DNA of 64,000 bases from JANPPS01 sp965246925 (GCA_965246925.1 OZ251994.1:930001-994000), one strand, 5' to 3'. Shown: positions 8,713-19,002, counted from the first letter of the stretch. A program made the numbers and translations. Notes: generated by a model not told the origin, from the letters alone.

Positions 8713-9344
8713 AGCTGCCCCGAGCTTCAGCGCCGCCGCCTGCCGGTGCGGCTGCGGGTCGATGGCCGTGATCTCGCCCGCGCCGGCCGCCTTCAGCACC
8801 TGGATGATCAGCAGGCCGATCGGGCCGCAGCCCAGCACCACCACCCGCTCCAGCAAACGGGCTTGGCCAGGTCGACGGCGTGGATCGCGACGCCCAGCGG
8901 CTCCAGCATGACGGCATCGAGCGGGGTGAAGCCGTCCGGCAGCGGCACGACCTGTCGCCGGGGCACCCAGAGCCGGTCGGTCATGGCGCCGTCGAACGGG
9001 GGGGCGCCGATGAACTTGACATTCGGGCAAAGGTTGGGGTGCCCGGCCCGGCATTGCGCGCAGTGGCCGCACACGCCGTCGGGATCGACGGCGACCAGCG
9101 CGCCCGCCTCCAGCCCCAGCTCCGGCACGTCAGCCTCGAGCCAGCCGCCGAACTCATGGCCGGGCACAAACGGAGATTTGATCGTGGCGGGCCCGATGCC
9201 GCCATCCTTGTAGTAGTGCAGATCGCTTCCGCAGAGGCCGACGGCGCCGACGCAAAGCAGCACCTCACCTGGCCGGCCCTTCCGTAGATTATAGGGCGAA
9301 ACACGGGAGTCGTGCGGGCCGTGGATGAACAGGGCGCTGGGCAT
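8701..9344 (-). pseudogene. Xylitol/sorbitol dehydrogenase (zinc ADH family), frameshifted and truncated
   Basis: The first 160 or so residues match medium-chain zinc polyol dehydrogenases: VGLCGSDLHYYKDGGIG and PFVPGHEFGG (catalytic zinc ligands), CGHCAQCRAGHPNLC (structural zinc cysteines). Around 8858-8862, within a run of G on the plus strand, the frame shifts. The continuation LLERVVVLGCGPIGLLIIQV, the Rossmann motif, is in another frame and ends at a stop at 8701 after LKLGAAHAG. About 130 C-terminal residues are missing, and the sequence runs on into the SorC-type remnant. The 5' end at ATG 9344 is divergent from the mannitol dehydrogenase gene. Confidence 0.85.
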
Positions 9345-9441
9345 AAAGTGAATACTTATGTAAACCGATTAGAGCAACTGTTCATTGTGGGATTGCCAAG
9401 TGCCGATTTACCGGCTTACCTGCTGGGAACCGGAGGAATGC

Positions 9442-10920
9442 TTGCAACCAATATCGCTGAACCGAGCCGCGCTGCGGCAGCTGCCTGCATCCGTGCACGG
9501 CCCGCGCTTCGACCCGGCCGCGGTCACGCCGGGCATCGTGCATCTGGGCCTGGGCGGCTTCGCCCGCGCGCACCTCGCCCGCTACACGCACCGGCTGATG
9601 GACCAGCGTCCGGACATGCTGCGGCACGGCATTATCGGCGCCGGGCTGATGCCGGGTGATGAGCGCATGCGGGACAGCCTGGCGCCGCAGGACGCGCTCT
9701 ATACCCTGGTGGAGCGGAGCGGGGCGGAGGAGACGGTCACCGTCATCGGCAGCGTGGCGGGCGTCACCTATGCCGGGGCGGGCAGCGCGGCCCTCCTGGA
9801 TCAAATCGACCAGCCCGGCATCGACATCGTCAGCCTGACTGTCACTGAGAACGGCTACTGCCTGAACCGCGCCACCAAGCGGCTCGACCCCAATCACCCG
9901 CTGATCCGCAAGGACCTGACCCAGCCGTCCGAGCCCGCGAGCGCCATCGGCATCATCGTCGAGGCGTGTCACCGCCGCATGTCGCGGGGACGCCCGTTCA
10001 CGGCCATGACCTGCGACAACATCCAGCATAACGGCGACGTGCTGCGGGATGCGGTGCTGACGTTGGCCCGGCTGCGCGACACCGCGCTGGCGAGTTGGAT
10101 CGAGGCGAACGTGCCATTTCCCAACACCATGGTGGACCGAATTACGCCGGTGACGTCCCAGGCCGAGACCGAGGCGCTGGCCGCCCGGCACGGCATCCTG
10201 GACCGCTGGCCGGTGTTTGCCGAGACGTTCACGCAATGGGTGGTCGAGGACCGCTTCGCCGCCGGGCGCCCGGCGTGGGAGGATGTAGGCGCGCAGTTCG
10301 TGCCTGACGTCGCGCCCTATGAGTTCATGAAGCTGCGCTTGCTGAACGGCAGCCACCTGGCGGTGTCGGGAATGGGCCGGCTGATGGGGTACGTCACGAT
10401 CGACGAGGCGATGGCGGACCCGTTGATCACCCGCTACATGGCCGCGCTGATGGACCGCGAAACCGGGCCCACGCTGCCGGAGGTGCCGGGCATCGACATC
10501 GCGCAGTATAAGCGCACCTTGATCGAGCGGTTCAGCAACACTGCCATCAAGGACACGGTCGAGCGGGTGAACAGCGACGCGCCGCTGAATATCCTGGTGG
10601 ATCCGATCCGCGACCGGCTGCGCACCGGGCAGCCATTGGACTTGCTGGCGCTGGCGCTGGCCGCGTGGCTGCGGCGCATCCGGGGCGAGGATGAGCAGGG
10701 CCAGCCGATCGAGATCAAGCATCCGTTGGCGGCGATGCTGCGGGAGCGCGCCATCGCCGGCGGCCCTGACCCGGCTCCCCTACTGGGCATCACCGAGCTG
10801 TTCGGCGAGACCGGCACCGATCCCCGACTGCTGGAGCCGGTGGGGCGGCATCTGGCGTCGCTGTATCAGTCCGGCAGCCGTGCGACCCTTGCCGATGTGG
10901 CCGGGCGGCTCGGCTTTTGA
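9442..10920 (+). CDS. Mannitol 2-dehydrogenase family protein (long-chain polyol dehydrogenase)
   Basis: This protein of about 492 residues oxidises a polyol such as D-mannitol or D-arabinitol to the ketose with NAD. The Rossmann motif VHLGLGGFARAHL lies near residue 40, and the catalytic signature KLRLLNGSH with its Lys, Asn and His lies around residue 295. I chose the TTG at 9442 because a GGAGGA lies just upstream (9432-9437), the frame further upstream has no family similarity, and the resulting length equals the usual 490-495. It faces the xylulokinase/dehydrogenase strand and precedes the polyol ABC operon. Confidence 0.9.
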   Translation: MQPISLNRAALRQLPASVHGPRFDPAAVTPGIVHLGLGGFARAHLARYTHRLMDQRPDMLRHGIIGAGLMPGDERMRDSLAPQDALYTLVERSGAEETVTVIGSVAGVTYAGAGSAALLDQIDQPGIDIVSLTVTENGYCLNRATKRLDPNHPLIRKDLTQPSEPASAIGIIVEACHRRMSRGRPFTAMTCDNIQHNGDVLRDAVLTLARLRDTALASWIEANVPFPNTMVDRITPVTSQAETEALAARHGILDRWPVFAETFTQWVVEDRFAAGRPAWEDVGAQFVPDVAPYEFMKLRLLNGSHLAVSGMGRLMGYVTIDEAMADPLITRYMAALMDRETGPTLPEVPGIDIAQYKRTLIERFSNTAIKDTVERVNSDAPLNILVDPIRDRLRTGQPLDLLALALAAWLRRIRGEDEQGQPIEIKHPLAAMLRERAIAGGPDPAPLLGITELFGETGTDPRLLEPVGRHLASLYQSGSRATLADVAGRLGF

Positions 10921-11025
10921 CGACGGCCCTGTTCGTCTGGTGGACCGCACGGCGCGTGAAGCCCGGCGTCAGGCGCCCCCGTAAGGTAGGGTGCATGCCG
11001 CATTCCGCTTGCCGCAGCAACGGAT

Positions 11026-11042
11026 GTTGACCTGGCGTCAAC
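11026..11042. promoter_or_regulatory. Palindrome upstream of the polyol ABC operon, candidate operator
   Basis: GTTGAC and GTCAAC form perfect six-base inverted arms separated by five bases, about 60 bases before the first ABC gene and its AGGAGG ribosome-binding site. This is a plausible operator for a polyol-responsive regulator. No good -10 box is obvious at the right distance, so the promoter itself is not assigned. Confidence 0.35.
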
Positions 11043-11102
11043 CCGGTGTCACCGTACGTTTAACAACAGACTGGGCACCGCCCAGTCACTAGGAGGGACG
11101 CT

Positions 11103-12410
11103 TTGACCAAGCATATTCTCGGCCTCGGTGCCGCACTCGCGCTTGTGGCCGGAACGGCGCAGGCTGAATCGACCATCACCATCGCGACCGTGAACAACGG
11201 CGACATGGTGGTTATGCAGAAGCTCGCCCCGGATTTCGAGAAGCAGCATCCGGATATCAAGCTAAAATGGGTGACGCTGGAAGAGAACGTGCTGCGCCAG
11301 CGGCTCACGACCGACATCGCCACCAAGGCCGGCCAGTTCGACGTGCTGACGATCGGCAACTACGAGGTGCCGATTTGGGCCAAGCAAGGCTGGCTCGAGC
11401 CGATGGACAAGCTGCCGGCGGCGTATAACGCCGATGACATCCTAAAGCCGGTGCGCCAGGGCATCAGCTACGAGGGCAAGCTGTATGCGGCGCCGTTCTA
11501 TGCCGAAAGCGCCATGACCTATTACCGCAAGGACCTGTTCGAGAAGGCCGGGATCACCATGCCCGCTGCGCCGACCTATGCGCAGATCGCGGAATACGCT
11601 GAGAAGATCACCGACAAGCCGAACCAGGTGTACGGCATGTGCCTGCGCGGCAAGCCGGGCTGGGGTGAGAACATGGGCTTCCTGACCCCGCTGGTGACCG
11701 CGTTCGGCGGCCAGTGGTTCGACGCCAAGTGGGAAACCAAGATCGACACCCCCGCCTGGAACAAGGCCATCACCTGGTATGACGACGTGATGAAGAAGTC
11801 GGGTCCGCCGGGCGCGACCAGCAACGGGTTCAACGAGAACCTGGCGTTGTTCGCCAGCGGCCATTGCGGCATGTGGATCGACGCGACGGTCGCCGCCGGC
11901 CTCCTGTTCGATAAGAAGCAGAGCCAGGTGGCGGACAAGGTCGGCTTCGCGCCGATGCCGACCGGCGAATTCAAGGGTGGCCCCACCTGGCTATGGAGCT
12001 GGAACCTGGCAATCCCCGCAAGCTCGAAGCAGAAGGAGGCGGCGCGCACCTTCATCGAGTGGGCGACCAGCAAGGACTATATCGAGACGGTCGCCAAGGC
12101 CAACGGCTGGGTCGCGATCCCGCCGGGCACGCGGCAGAGCACGTATGACAATGCCGAGTATAAGAAGGTCGCCCCGTTCGCGGACTTCGTGCAGCGCGCG
12201 ATCGATAGTGCCAACCCCACGGCCAGCACGGCCGCGCCCCGCCCGTACGGCGGCGCGCAGTTCGTGGCGATCCCGGAGTTCCAGGGCATTGGCACGCAGG
12301 TCGGCCAGACCTTGGCGTCCACGCTCACGGGCACCTCGGTCGAGCAGGCGCTGAAGACGGCGCAGGCCGCGACGGAGCGGACGATGAAGCAGGCTGGTTA
12401 CCCGAAGTAA
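11103..12410 (+). CDS. smoE: Polyol/sugar ABC transporter substrate-binding protein (SmoE-like)
   Basis: This 435-residue exported binding protein belongs to the extracellular solute-binding family 1 (sorbitol/mannitol type). A signal peptide ends at VAGTAQA, and typical blocks are FDVLTIGNYEVPIWAKQGWL and AAPFYAESAMTYYRKDLFEK. It starts with TTG at 11103, supported by AGGAGG eight bases upstream. It is the first gene of a four-gene importer operon with two permeases and an ATPase, next to mannitol dehydrogenase and xylulokinase. The Rhodobacter smo operon has the same content, so hexitols are the likely substrate. Confidence 0.88.
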   Translation: MTKHILGLGAALALVAGTAQAESTITIATVNNGDMVVMQKLAPDFEKQHPDIKLKWVTLEENVLRQRLTTDIATKAGQFDVLTIGNYEVPIWAKQGWLEPMDKLPAAYNADDILKPVRQGISYEGKLYAAPFYAESAMTYYRKDLFEKAGITMPAAPTYAQIAEYAEKITDKPNQVYGMCLRGKPGWGENMGFLTPLVTAFGGQWFDAKWETKIDTPAWNKAITWYDDVMKKSGPPGATSNGFNENLALFASGHCGMWIDATVAAGLLFDKKQSQVADKVGFAPMPTGEFKGGPTWLWSWNLAIPASSKQKEAARTFIEWATSKDYIETVAKANGWVAIPPGTRQSTYDNAEYKKVAPFADFVQRAIDSANPTASTAAPRPYGGAQFVAIPEFQGIGTQVGQTLASTLTGTSVEQALKTAQAATERTMKQAGYPK

Positions 12411-12414
12411 CAAC

Positions 12415-13272
12415 ATGGCACGCGGCACGCTCCCCTTGGTTGGACCAGCAGTCGGCGTACTGCTGCTCTGGATGATCGTGCCGCTCGCCATGACGCTTTG
12501 GTTCTCGTTTCAACGCTACAATCTGCTCGACCCCAGCGCCGGCGGGTTCGCTGGGGTCGAGAATTACCGGTTCCTGGTGACCGACCCGGATTTCTGGGCG
12601 TCGTTGTGGAACACCTTCGTGCTGGTCGGCTCCGTGCTGATCATCACCGTGGGCGGCGGCACCCTGCTCGCGGTGCTGTTCGACCAGCCCTTCCCCGGGC
12701 AGGGCGTGGCCCGGCTGTTCGCCATCGCCCCCTTCTTCGTCATGCCGACCGTGAGCGCGCTGGTGTGGAAGAACCTGATGATGCACCCGATCTACGGCCT
12801 GTTCGGCGCCTTCGCCCGGGCGATCGGCATCCAGCCTATCGATTGGTTCGCGGACCATCCGATGGTGTCGGTCATCATGATCGTGTCCTGGCAGTGGCTG
12901 CCGTTCGCGCTCCTGATCCTGCTGACCGCCATCCAGTCCCTGGACCATGAACAGCGGGAGGCGGCGCGCATGGACGGCGCCGGTCCGCTGGCGCAGTTCG
13001 GGTTCATCACGCTCCCGCATATGCGGCGCGCGATCACGGTCGTGATCATGATCGAGACGATCTTCCTGCTGACGGTATTTGCCGAGATCTTCGTCACCAC
13101 CTCGGGCGGGCCCGGCAACGCCACCACCAACCTCGCCTTCCTGATCTATGCCAAGGCGCTGCTGCAGTTCGACGTGGGCGGCGGCTCGGCGGGGGGCGTG
13201 GTGGCCATCATCCTCGCCAACATCGTCGCCTTCTTCCTCGTGCGCAGCATCGCCGGAAAGCTGGAGGCCTGA
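12415..13272 (+). CDS. smoF: Polyol ABC transporter permease (SmoF-like)
   Basis: This 285-residue inner-membrane permease of the MalF type has about six hydrophobic helices and the cytoplasmic EAA loop EQREAARMDGAGPLAQFGF (about 180-198) that contacts the ATPase. It begins four bases after the binding-protein stop, and its TGA overlaps the ATG of the next permease, so it is translationally coupled within the importer operon. Confidence 0.88.
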   Translation: MARGTLPLVGPAVGVLLLWMIVPLAMTLWFSFQRYNLLDPSAGGFAGVENYRFLVTDPDFWASLWNTFVLVGSVLIITVGGGTLLAVLFDQPFPGQGVARLFAIAPFFVMPTVSALVWKNLMMHPIYGLFGAFARAIGIQPIDWFADHPMVSVIMIVSWQWLPFALLILLTAIQSLDHEQREAARMDGAGPLAQFGFITLPHMRRAITVVIMIETIFLLTVFAEIFVTTSGGPGNATTNLAFLIYAKALLQFDVGGGSAGGVVAIILANIVAFFLVRSIAGKLEA

Positions 13273-14087
13273 TGCGCCAGACCGTCACCCAGCGCGTGCT
13301 GATCGCGCTCCTCGGCTGGGGCGTCGCCATCCTGCTGTTCTTTCCCATCTTCTGGATGGTGCTGACCAGCTTCAAGAGCGAGACCACGGCGATCACGCCG
13401 AGCCTGCTGTTCACCCCGACACTCGAGAGCTATGCCGAGGTGCAGTCCCGCGCGGACTACCTGCATTTCGCCTGGAACAGCCTGATCATCTCGGGCGGCG
13501 GCACGATCCTCGCCTTGCTGTTCAGCGTTCCCGCCGCGTATGCGATGGCGTTCTTCCCGACGGAGCGGACGCGCGGCACGCTGCTCTGGATGCTATCGAC
13601 CAAGATGCTGCCGCCGGTCGGCGTGCTGGTGCCGATCTACCTGCTGTTCCGCACCCTAGGCTTGCTCGATACGCGGAGCGGCCTGGTCGCGATCTATGCG
13701 CTGATGAACCTGCCGATCGTGGTCTGGATGCTGTTCACCTTCTTCAAGGAGGTGCCAAAGGAGATCCTCGAGGCCGGGCGCATGGACGGCGCCAAGACGG
13801 GTGGCGAGTTCTGGTTCCTGCTGCTGCCGCTGTCCTTGCCCGGCATCGCGAGCACCGGGCTGCTGTCGTTGATCCTATGCTGGAACGAGGCGTTCTGGAG
13901 CCTCAATCTGACTTCGTCCGAGGCGGCGCCGCTCACCACGTTCATCGCGTCGTTCAGCAGTCCGCAGGGGCTGTTCTTCGCCAAGCTGTCGGCCGCCTCC
14001 ACCGTCGCGGTGGCGCCGATCTTGGTCTTCGGCTGGCTCAGCCAGCGGCAGCTCGTGCGCGGGCTTACTTTTGGGGCGGTGAAGTAA
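13272..14087 (+). CDS. smoG: Polyol ABC transporter permease (SmoG-like)
   Basis: This 271-residue MalG-type permease forms the second membrane subunit of the polyol importer. It has an opening membrane helix (VAILLFFPIFWMVLTSFKSE) and the EAA loop EILEAGRMDGAKTGGEFWF (about 160-178). It starts within the stop codon overlap of smoF and ends one base before the ATPase gene. Confidence 0.88.
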   Translation: MRQTVTQRVLIALLGWGVAILLFFPIFWMVLTSFKSETTAITPSLLFTPTLESYAEVQSRADYLHFAWNSLIISGGGTILALLFSVPAAYAMAFFPTERTRGTLLWMLSTKMLPPVGVLVPIYLLFRTLGLLDTRSGLVAIYALMNLPIVVWMLFTFFKEVPKEILEAGRMDGAKTGGEFWFLLLPLSLPGIASTGLLSLILCWNEAFWSLNLTSSEAAPLTTFIASFSSPQGLFFAKLSAASTVAVAPILVFGWLSQRQLVRGLTFGAVK

Positions 14088-14088
14088 C

Positions 14089-15174
<1,086 letters not shown>

Positions 15175-15200
15175 GCTTCGGAGCGGGTGATCGGCCGACT

Positions 15201-15896
15201 TCATGAAGGCTGGCGCATTCGGCTCTCAAGAGGTCTATCCGAACCCGCAATGTCTACAAAGATCATGTCGGTGATTCCAGCACGCATTACCCGTTCCGCA
15301 AGGCTATCGGTTGCGAATACCCAGCTTGACCCCACGGCCTTGAACAACGGCGCTGGCGCGACGAAGTCGTGACGGAAATAAACATCTGGACTGAGACGCA
15401 TTCGATTTTCCCAGTCCATGATCCATTCTCGTCGTAACGAGCCATCGGGCTGCCGCACCTCACGTTCTTCACCAAGCATCTTGTTTCGATCGAAAGGATT
15501 ACCGTACTGCCGGACATCGAAGACGGCATACTGCCGAGCTTGCACGGCCGATGTCGATAATCTCGCATCGACGTTTCGGTAGCGAACGGCATCGTGTCCG
15601 AGATCAAACGCTTCACGAAGTCTGAGCGATGCGAAGCTGTAGAACTGCTTCTCTAAAAAGTCGGGGCTGAATGTATCCGAAGTAATTTTCAGAACCGGCG
15701 TTGGCATTCTTGAGAACGCCAGACTGGCCCTTTCCCAAAACTCATGATCCGCGTAAGTGTCGGAGACGTCCATAAGAACGCCGGTCAGATCGCGCGCGTT
15801 GACGAACTGAAACTGGGCTGGGTTCATCTGCTCGAGTTCGGCCATACGCTCGCCAGCTTGAACGCTCATCGCTATCATCCACAGAGCTTCGGCCAT
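15201..15896 (-). CDS. Imm11-like (DUF1629 family) protein, possible immunity protein
   Basis: This 231-residue protein lacks a signal peptide or membrane segments. The pattern of SLRLREAFDLG, VRYRNVDARLS, YAVFDVRQYG and, near the end, APLFKAVGSSWVFATDSLAE with MRAGITDMIFVDI fits the Imm11 family found beside polymorphic toxins. Base composition is lower in GC than in its neighbours, suggesting transfer. The only possible partner is a 62-codon gene remnant just upstream on the same strand (15952-16140), so if it is an immunity gene its toxin has been lost. Recognition is from pattern memory only. Confidence 0.5.
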   Translation of the reverse strand: MAEALWMIAMSVQAGERMAELEQMNPAQFQFVNARDLTGVLMDVSDTYADHEFWERASLAFSRMPTPVLKITSDTFSPDFLEKQFYSFASLRLREAFDLGHDAVRYRNVDARLSTSAVQARQYAVFDVRQYGNPFDRNKMLGEEREVRQPDGSLRREWIMDWENRMRLSPDVYFRHDFVAPAPLFKAVGSSWVFATDSLAERVMRAGITDMIFVDIAGSDRPLESRMRQPS

Positions 15897-15913
15897 TCTA
15901 GGAAAACCTTGGT

Positions 15914-15950
15914 TTGGCGAGCCTAGCTGGGGATTGGCGAGCCTAGCTGG
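15914..15950. repeat. Two tandem copies of a 17-base sequence
   Basis: TTGGCGAGCCTAGCTGG occurs at 15914-15930 and again at 15934-15950, a 20-base period. It lies just upstream of the Imm11-like gene. Function is not evident. Confidence 0.6.
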
Positions 15951-15951
15951 A

Positions 15952-16140
15952 TCAGTCTAGTTCACGATACTTGATCTCGCCAGGTTGTGTAGGCGTTAGC
16001 AGCTGCAACGCAAATAAGATAGTTACGTCAGCGTCATAGCCACCGGAGCCGGTGCCGGCGAGCCGATCGTTGATGACGGCAATGCTGACATTGTCGTTCT
16101 GAGAAAGTGCGCCGCGATACGGGGTGATGTTGCGCGATCC
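15952..16140 (-). pseudogene. C-terminal remnant of an unrecognised gene
   Basis: A 62-codon open stretch on the minus strand ends at a TGA at 15952-15954 and is closed upstream by an in-frame stop at 16141-16143, with no start codon. The predicted peptide contains NITPYRGALSQNDNVSIAV and GSGGYDADVTILFALQLL, which look protein-like, not random. It probably is the tail of a gene whose front was deleted, lying between the LeuC::MmgE fusion and the Imm11-like gene. I do not recognise the family. The rest of this 300-base gap (15897-16201) holds only the tandem repeat. Confidence 0.3.
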
Positions 16141-16201
16141 TCAAGGCGGTGGCGCCGTACTCTAACCAACTTGGCCAGGAAGCGATGCCGGGGCACTACC
16201 C

Positions 16202-18109
16202 TCAGGTGAAAGCCGGTTCAGCAGCCCCTTTTAGCACTTCAAGCAGGGCGCTAAGGTTCGGCTGTGTCTCGAGCGACAGGATAATCTCCTCCAGCCGCGC
16301 TTGCCGGTCCGGGGCGATCAGGCCCTGGGTCAGGGACCGGTATTTCTGCACCACCTCGCCGGTGGATTGCGGCTCCAGGATGGCCTTGGACGCCCGGCGT
16401 TCGGCCGCGAGGCAGATGCCGTCGGTAAAGTGGATGCGCAACCGTGCCGTGCCGCGGGCCGTCGGGCCGCCGGCGTCGATCGCCGGGTCGTGGTGGGCGG
16501 TGATGCGGGGAACGAGCGCCCAGACGTCATCGGACTCGATCCGCTCGGGCGTGAACTGCGCGACCAGCGCGGCGCCGTCCAGGATCGCCACCGCCAGCGC
16601 ATAGGCGACCTTCATCTGCGCCGCGATCGGCGTGAGCGGACGCTCGATCTGCCACCAGCCGTGATGATACACGGCGTGGGACAGATCCACCTCGACCCGC
16701 TCGATCTCTGCGGGCACCAACGGCCGCTGCGCCGCGATCTCAAACAACAGATCGAGCGGCGCATGCAGCCCGCCCATCGCGGCATACGGCTTGATCACGA
16801 TCCGCATCGTCTCCCAGCGCGTGCCGAGGCCGTCCGTGATCTGCCCGGCGTCGGGCTCATGTCCCTCTCCGAAGGTGGACAGGAATCCGCCGTACTCACG
16901 CTCGAACACGCGCTTGATGCCGGTATAGCCCCCCGCCGCCAGGTGCGCCGCGACCAAGCCGTTGCGGGCGCTGAAGCCGTGGTGCATGCGCTTGCACATG
17001 GCCTCGAACTGCGCGGCCATCAGGCCGCAGGACTGCGTGCCGGCCAGGCCCAGCGCGTCCTCAAACTGGGCCGCGTCCAGACCCAGCAACGTCCCGGCCG
17101 CGGCGGCGCTCGCGTGGGTGCCAAAGACCGAGCCGGAGTGCCAGCCGCGGGACAGCATCTGCGCGCCATGCAGCGCCATGCCGACGCGGGGGCCAACTTC
17201 AAACCCGGCGATCGCCGCGTGCAGGAACTGCGCCCCCGTCACGCCCGGCGCGGCCTCCGCCACCGCCAGCAGCGCGGGCAATACGACGGAGGCGCTGTGT
17301 AGCGGCCCGTACGGGTGGAAACCATCGAGTTCGAAGGCCTGGATGAACGTGCCGTTCAGCAATGCCGCCGCCGGCGCGCTGGTGGTTTGCTCGATCATGC
17401 CCATCTTGGCGCCCATCTCGACCGACAGGTTGCAGACCGTGAGCCGGCCCTCCACGCTCATGGCGCGGATGGTGGAGCCCGCGAACTCGATCGCGTAGCC
17501 GACCCCGCCCGCGACGCCGAGCTTGCGGAGGATATGCAGCGCCAGGTCCTTCGCCGTGATGCCCGGCGGCAGCGCACCCTCGGCCGACACCTGCATGCGG
17601 CGGGGCTTCTGCTCCCGGATCGTCTGCGTCGCCAGCACGTGCGTGCTTTCGGAGGAGCCGATGCCGAAGGCGAGCGCGCCGAGGCCGCCATTGGTGCAGG
17701 TATGGCTGTCCCCGCACACGACCGTCATGCCGGGCAGCACGATGCCCAGCTCAGGCCCGATCACATGCACGATGCCCTGGCCAGGGCGGCCTACGTCGAA
17801 CAGGCGAATATCGGCGGCCTGGCTCATCTGCCGCAGCGCCTCGCCAAAGCGGCTGCCGCACTTGCCGTCCGCATCCGGGGTGGGCACCCGGCCCGGCGCG
17901 CTGGCCACCGCGTGATCGGGCGTGGCGAAGGCTAGGCCGGGGTTGGCGACCGTCAGGCCGCGGGCGGCGATGTCGGCCAGCGCCGGCGGGCCAGACAGAT
18001 CATGCAGCAGATGCCGGTCGATGTGCAGCAGGGCCCAGCCGTCACCGAGGTCGCGGATCACGTGCGCGTCCCACAATTTGTCGAACAGGGTGCGGGGTTC
18101 AGGCGGCAT
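16202..18109 (-). CDS. In-frame fusion of LeuC-type dehydratase N-half and MmgE/PrpD C-terminal part
   Basis: From the ATG at 18109 the first 235 or so residues are an aconitase-superfamily LeuC-like large subunit: TLFDKLWDAHVI, VVCGDSHTCTNGGLGALAFG and NLSVEMGAKMGMI. At about 17390-17400 this switches without a stop to an MmgE/PrpD protein beginning inside its domain (APAAALLNGTFIQAFELDGF) and continuing normally to the end, about 400 residues. The LeuC cysteines that bind the 4Fe-4S cluster lie in the missing half, and the MmgE/PrpD N-terminus is missing, so neither activity is expected. It overlaps the end of the PEP-mutase gene by 11 bases. Confidence 0.8.
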   Translation of the reverse strand: MPPEPRTLFDKLWDAHVIRDLGDGWALLHIDRHLLHDLSGPPALADIAARGLTVANPGLAFATPDHAVASAPGRVPTPDADGKCGSRFGEALRQMSQAADIRLFDVGRPGQGIVHVIGPELGIVLPGMTVVCGDSHTCTNGGLGALAFGIGSSESTHVLATQTIREQKPRRMQVSAEGALPPGITAKDLALHILRKLGVAGGVGYAIEFAGSTIRAMSVEGRLTVCNLSVEMGAKMGMIEQTTSAPAAALLNGTFIQAFELDGFHPYGPLHSASVVLPALLAVAEAAPGVTGAQFLHAAIAGFEVGPRVGMALHGAQMLSRGWHSGSVFGTHASAAAAGTLLGLDAAQFEDALGLAGTQSCGLMAAQFEAMCKRMHHGFSARNGLVAAHLAAGGYTGIKRVFEREYGGFLSTFGEGHEPDAGQITDGLGTRWETMRIVIKPYAAMGGLHAPLDLLFEIAAQRPLVPAEIERVEVDLSHAVYHHGWWQIERPLTPIAAQMKVAYALAVAILDGAALVAQFTPERIESDDVWALVPRITAHHDPAIDAGGPTARGTARLRIHFTDGICLAAERRASKAILEPQSTGEVVQKYRSLTQGLIAPDRQARLEEIILSLETQPNLSALLEVLKGAAEPAFT

Positions 18110-18988
18110 GGTTGACGCTCCGCTGAAAGTCGGCCTGGAACTGCGTGCGCAACTGGTCCCATTCCTGGGCGCCGAAGCGCTGGAACGTGGCAAGGGGCGA
18201 GGCGCCCGGCGCGGCCGCGGGCGGCATACCGGTCTCTGCCAGCGCCGAGAGCGCGGCGTCATACGCCTCGATCGCCGCCTTGATCAGCAGGCCGGGCAGG
18301 ATAGCCATGCGGTAACCCATGGCCTGTGCATCGGTGAGGGCGAAGTTCGGGGTGCGGCCGCCCGGCACGACGTTCAGCACGCAGGGACCGTGCACGCGCT
18401 GGGGCACGGCGGCCACCTCCTCCATGGTCTGCGTCGCCTCCACGAACGCCATGTCCGCCCCGGACTCCAGCGCCCGGTTGGCGCGCAGGATGGCGTCATC
18501 GAGGCCGGTGACCGCGCGCGCGTCGGTGCGGGCGATAATGGCGAAGTCCGGCGTGCGCCGGGCGGCGGCAGCGGCACGGATCTTGGCCACGAACTCCTCC
18601 GCCGGCACGACCTCCTTGCCCTCGAGATGGCCGCAGCGCTTGGGCGCCACCTGGTTCTCGATATGGATCGCCGCCACGCCCCTGGCCTCGAACTCCCGCA
18701 CGGTGCGCGCGTGACGTTCAGCTCGTTGCCATAGCCGGTATCGGCGTCGGCGATGACCGGAACATCGACCGAGCCGGCCATCACGGCGGCGTTGGCTACC
18801 ATCTCGGACATCGTGAGCAGCCCGTAATCCGGGTAACCGCGGGCGATCGAGGTGCCCGCCCCCGTCATATAGACCGCCTTGAACCCGGCGTGCTGGATGG
18901 CGTGGGCGCCGATGCCGTCGAAGGCGCCGGGGGCGATCAGCATGTCGGGGCCGCCGAGCAACTGGCGTAGTCGGGATGCGGCGTTCAT
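18099..18988 (-). pseudogene. Isocitrate lyase/PEP mutase family gene with frameshift
   Basis: The first 92 codons from ATG 18988 give a typical PrpB/PEP-mutase barrel start (APGAFDGIGAHAIQHAGFKA, then VPVIADADTGYGNELNV). Near 18703-18712, within an alternating GC stretch, one extra base shifts the frame. The other frame continues with VREFEARGVAAIHIENQ, KRCGHLEGKEVVPAEEF (the catalytic K-[RK]-C-G-H motif) and FAIIARTDAR to the normal end at 18099. Restored length is about 295, normal for the family. It could be a sequencing indel or a real null allele. The cluster with LeuC, MmgE/PrpD and an MFS transporter suggests a branched dicarboxylate or tricarboxylate pathway. Confidence 0.82.
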
Positions 18989-19002
18989 CGGATGTCCCCA
19001 GG

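Noticed and set aside
9312..9659. 115-codon plus-strand frame at the start of mannitol dehydrogenase
   Set aside because: Out of frame with the enzyme; the enzyme frame has the Rossmann motif and a good ribosome-binding site before TTG 9442.
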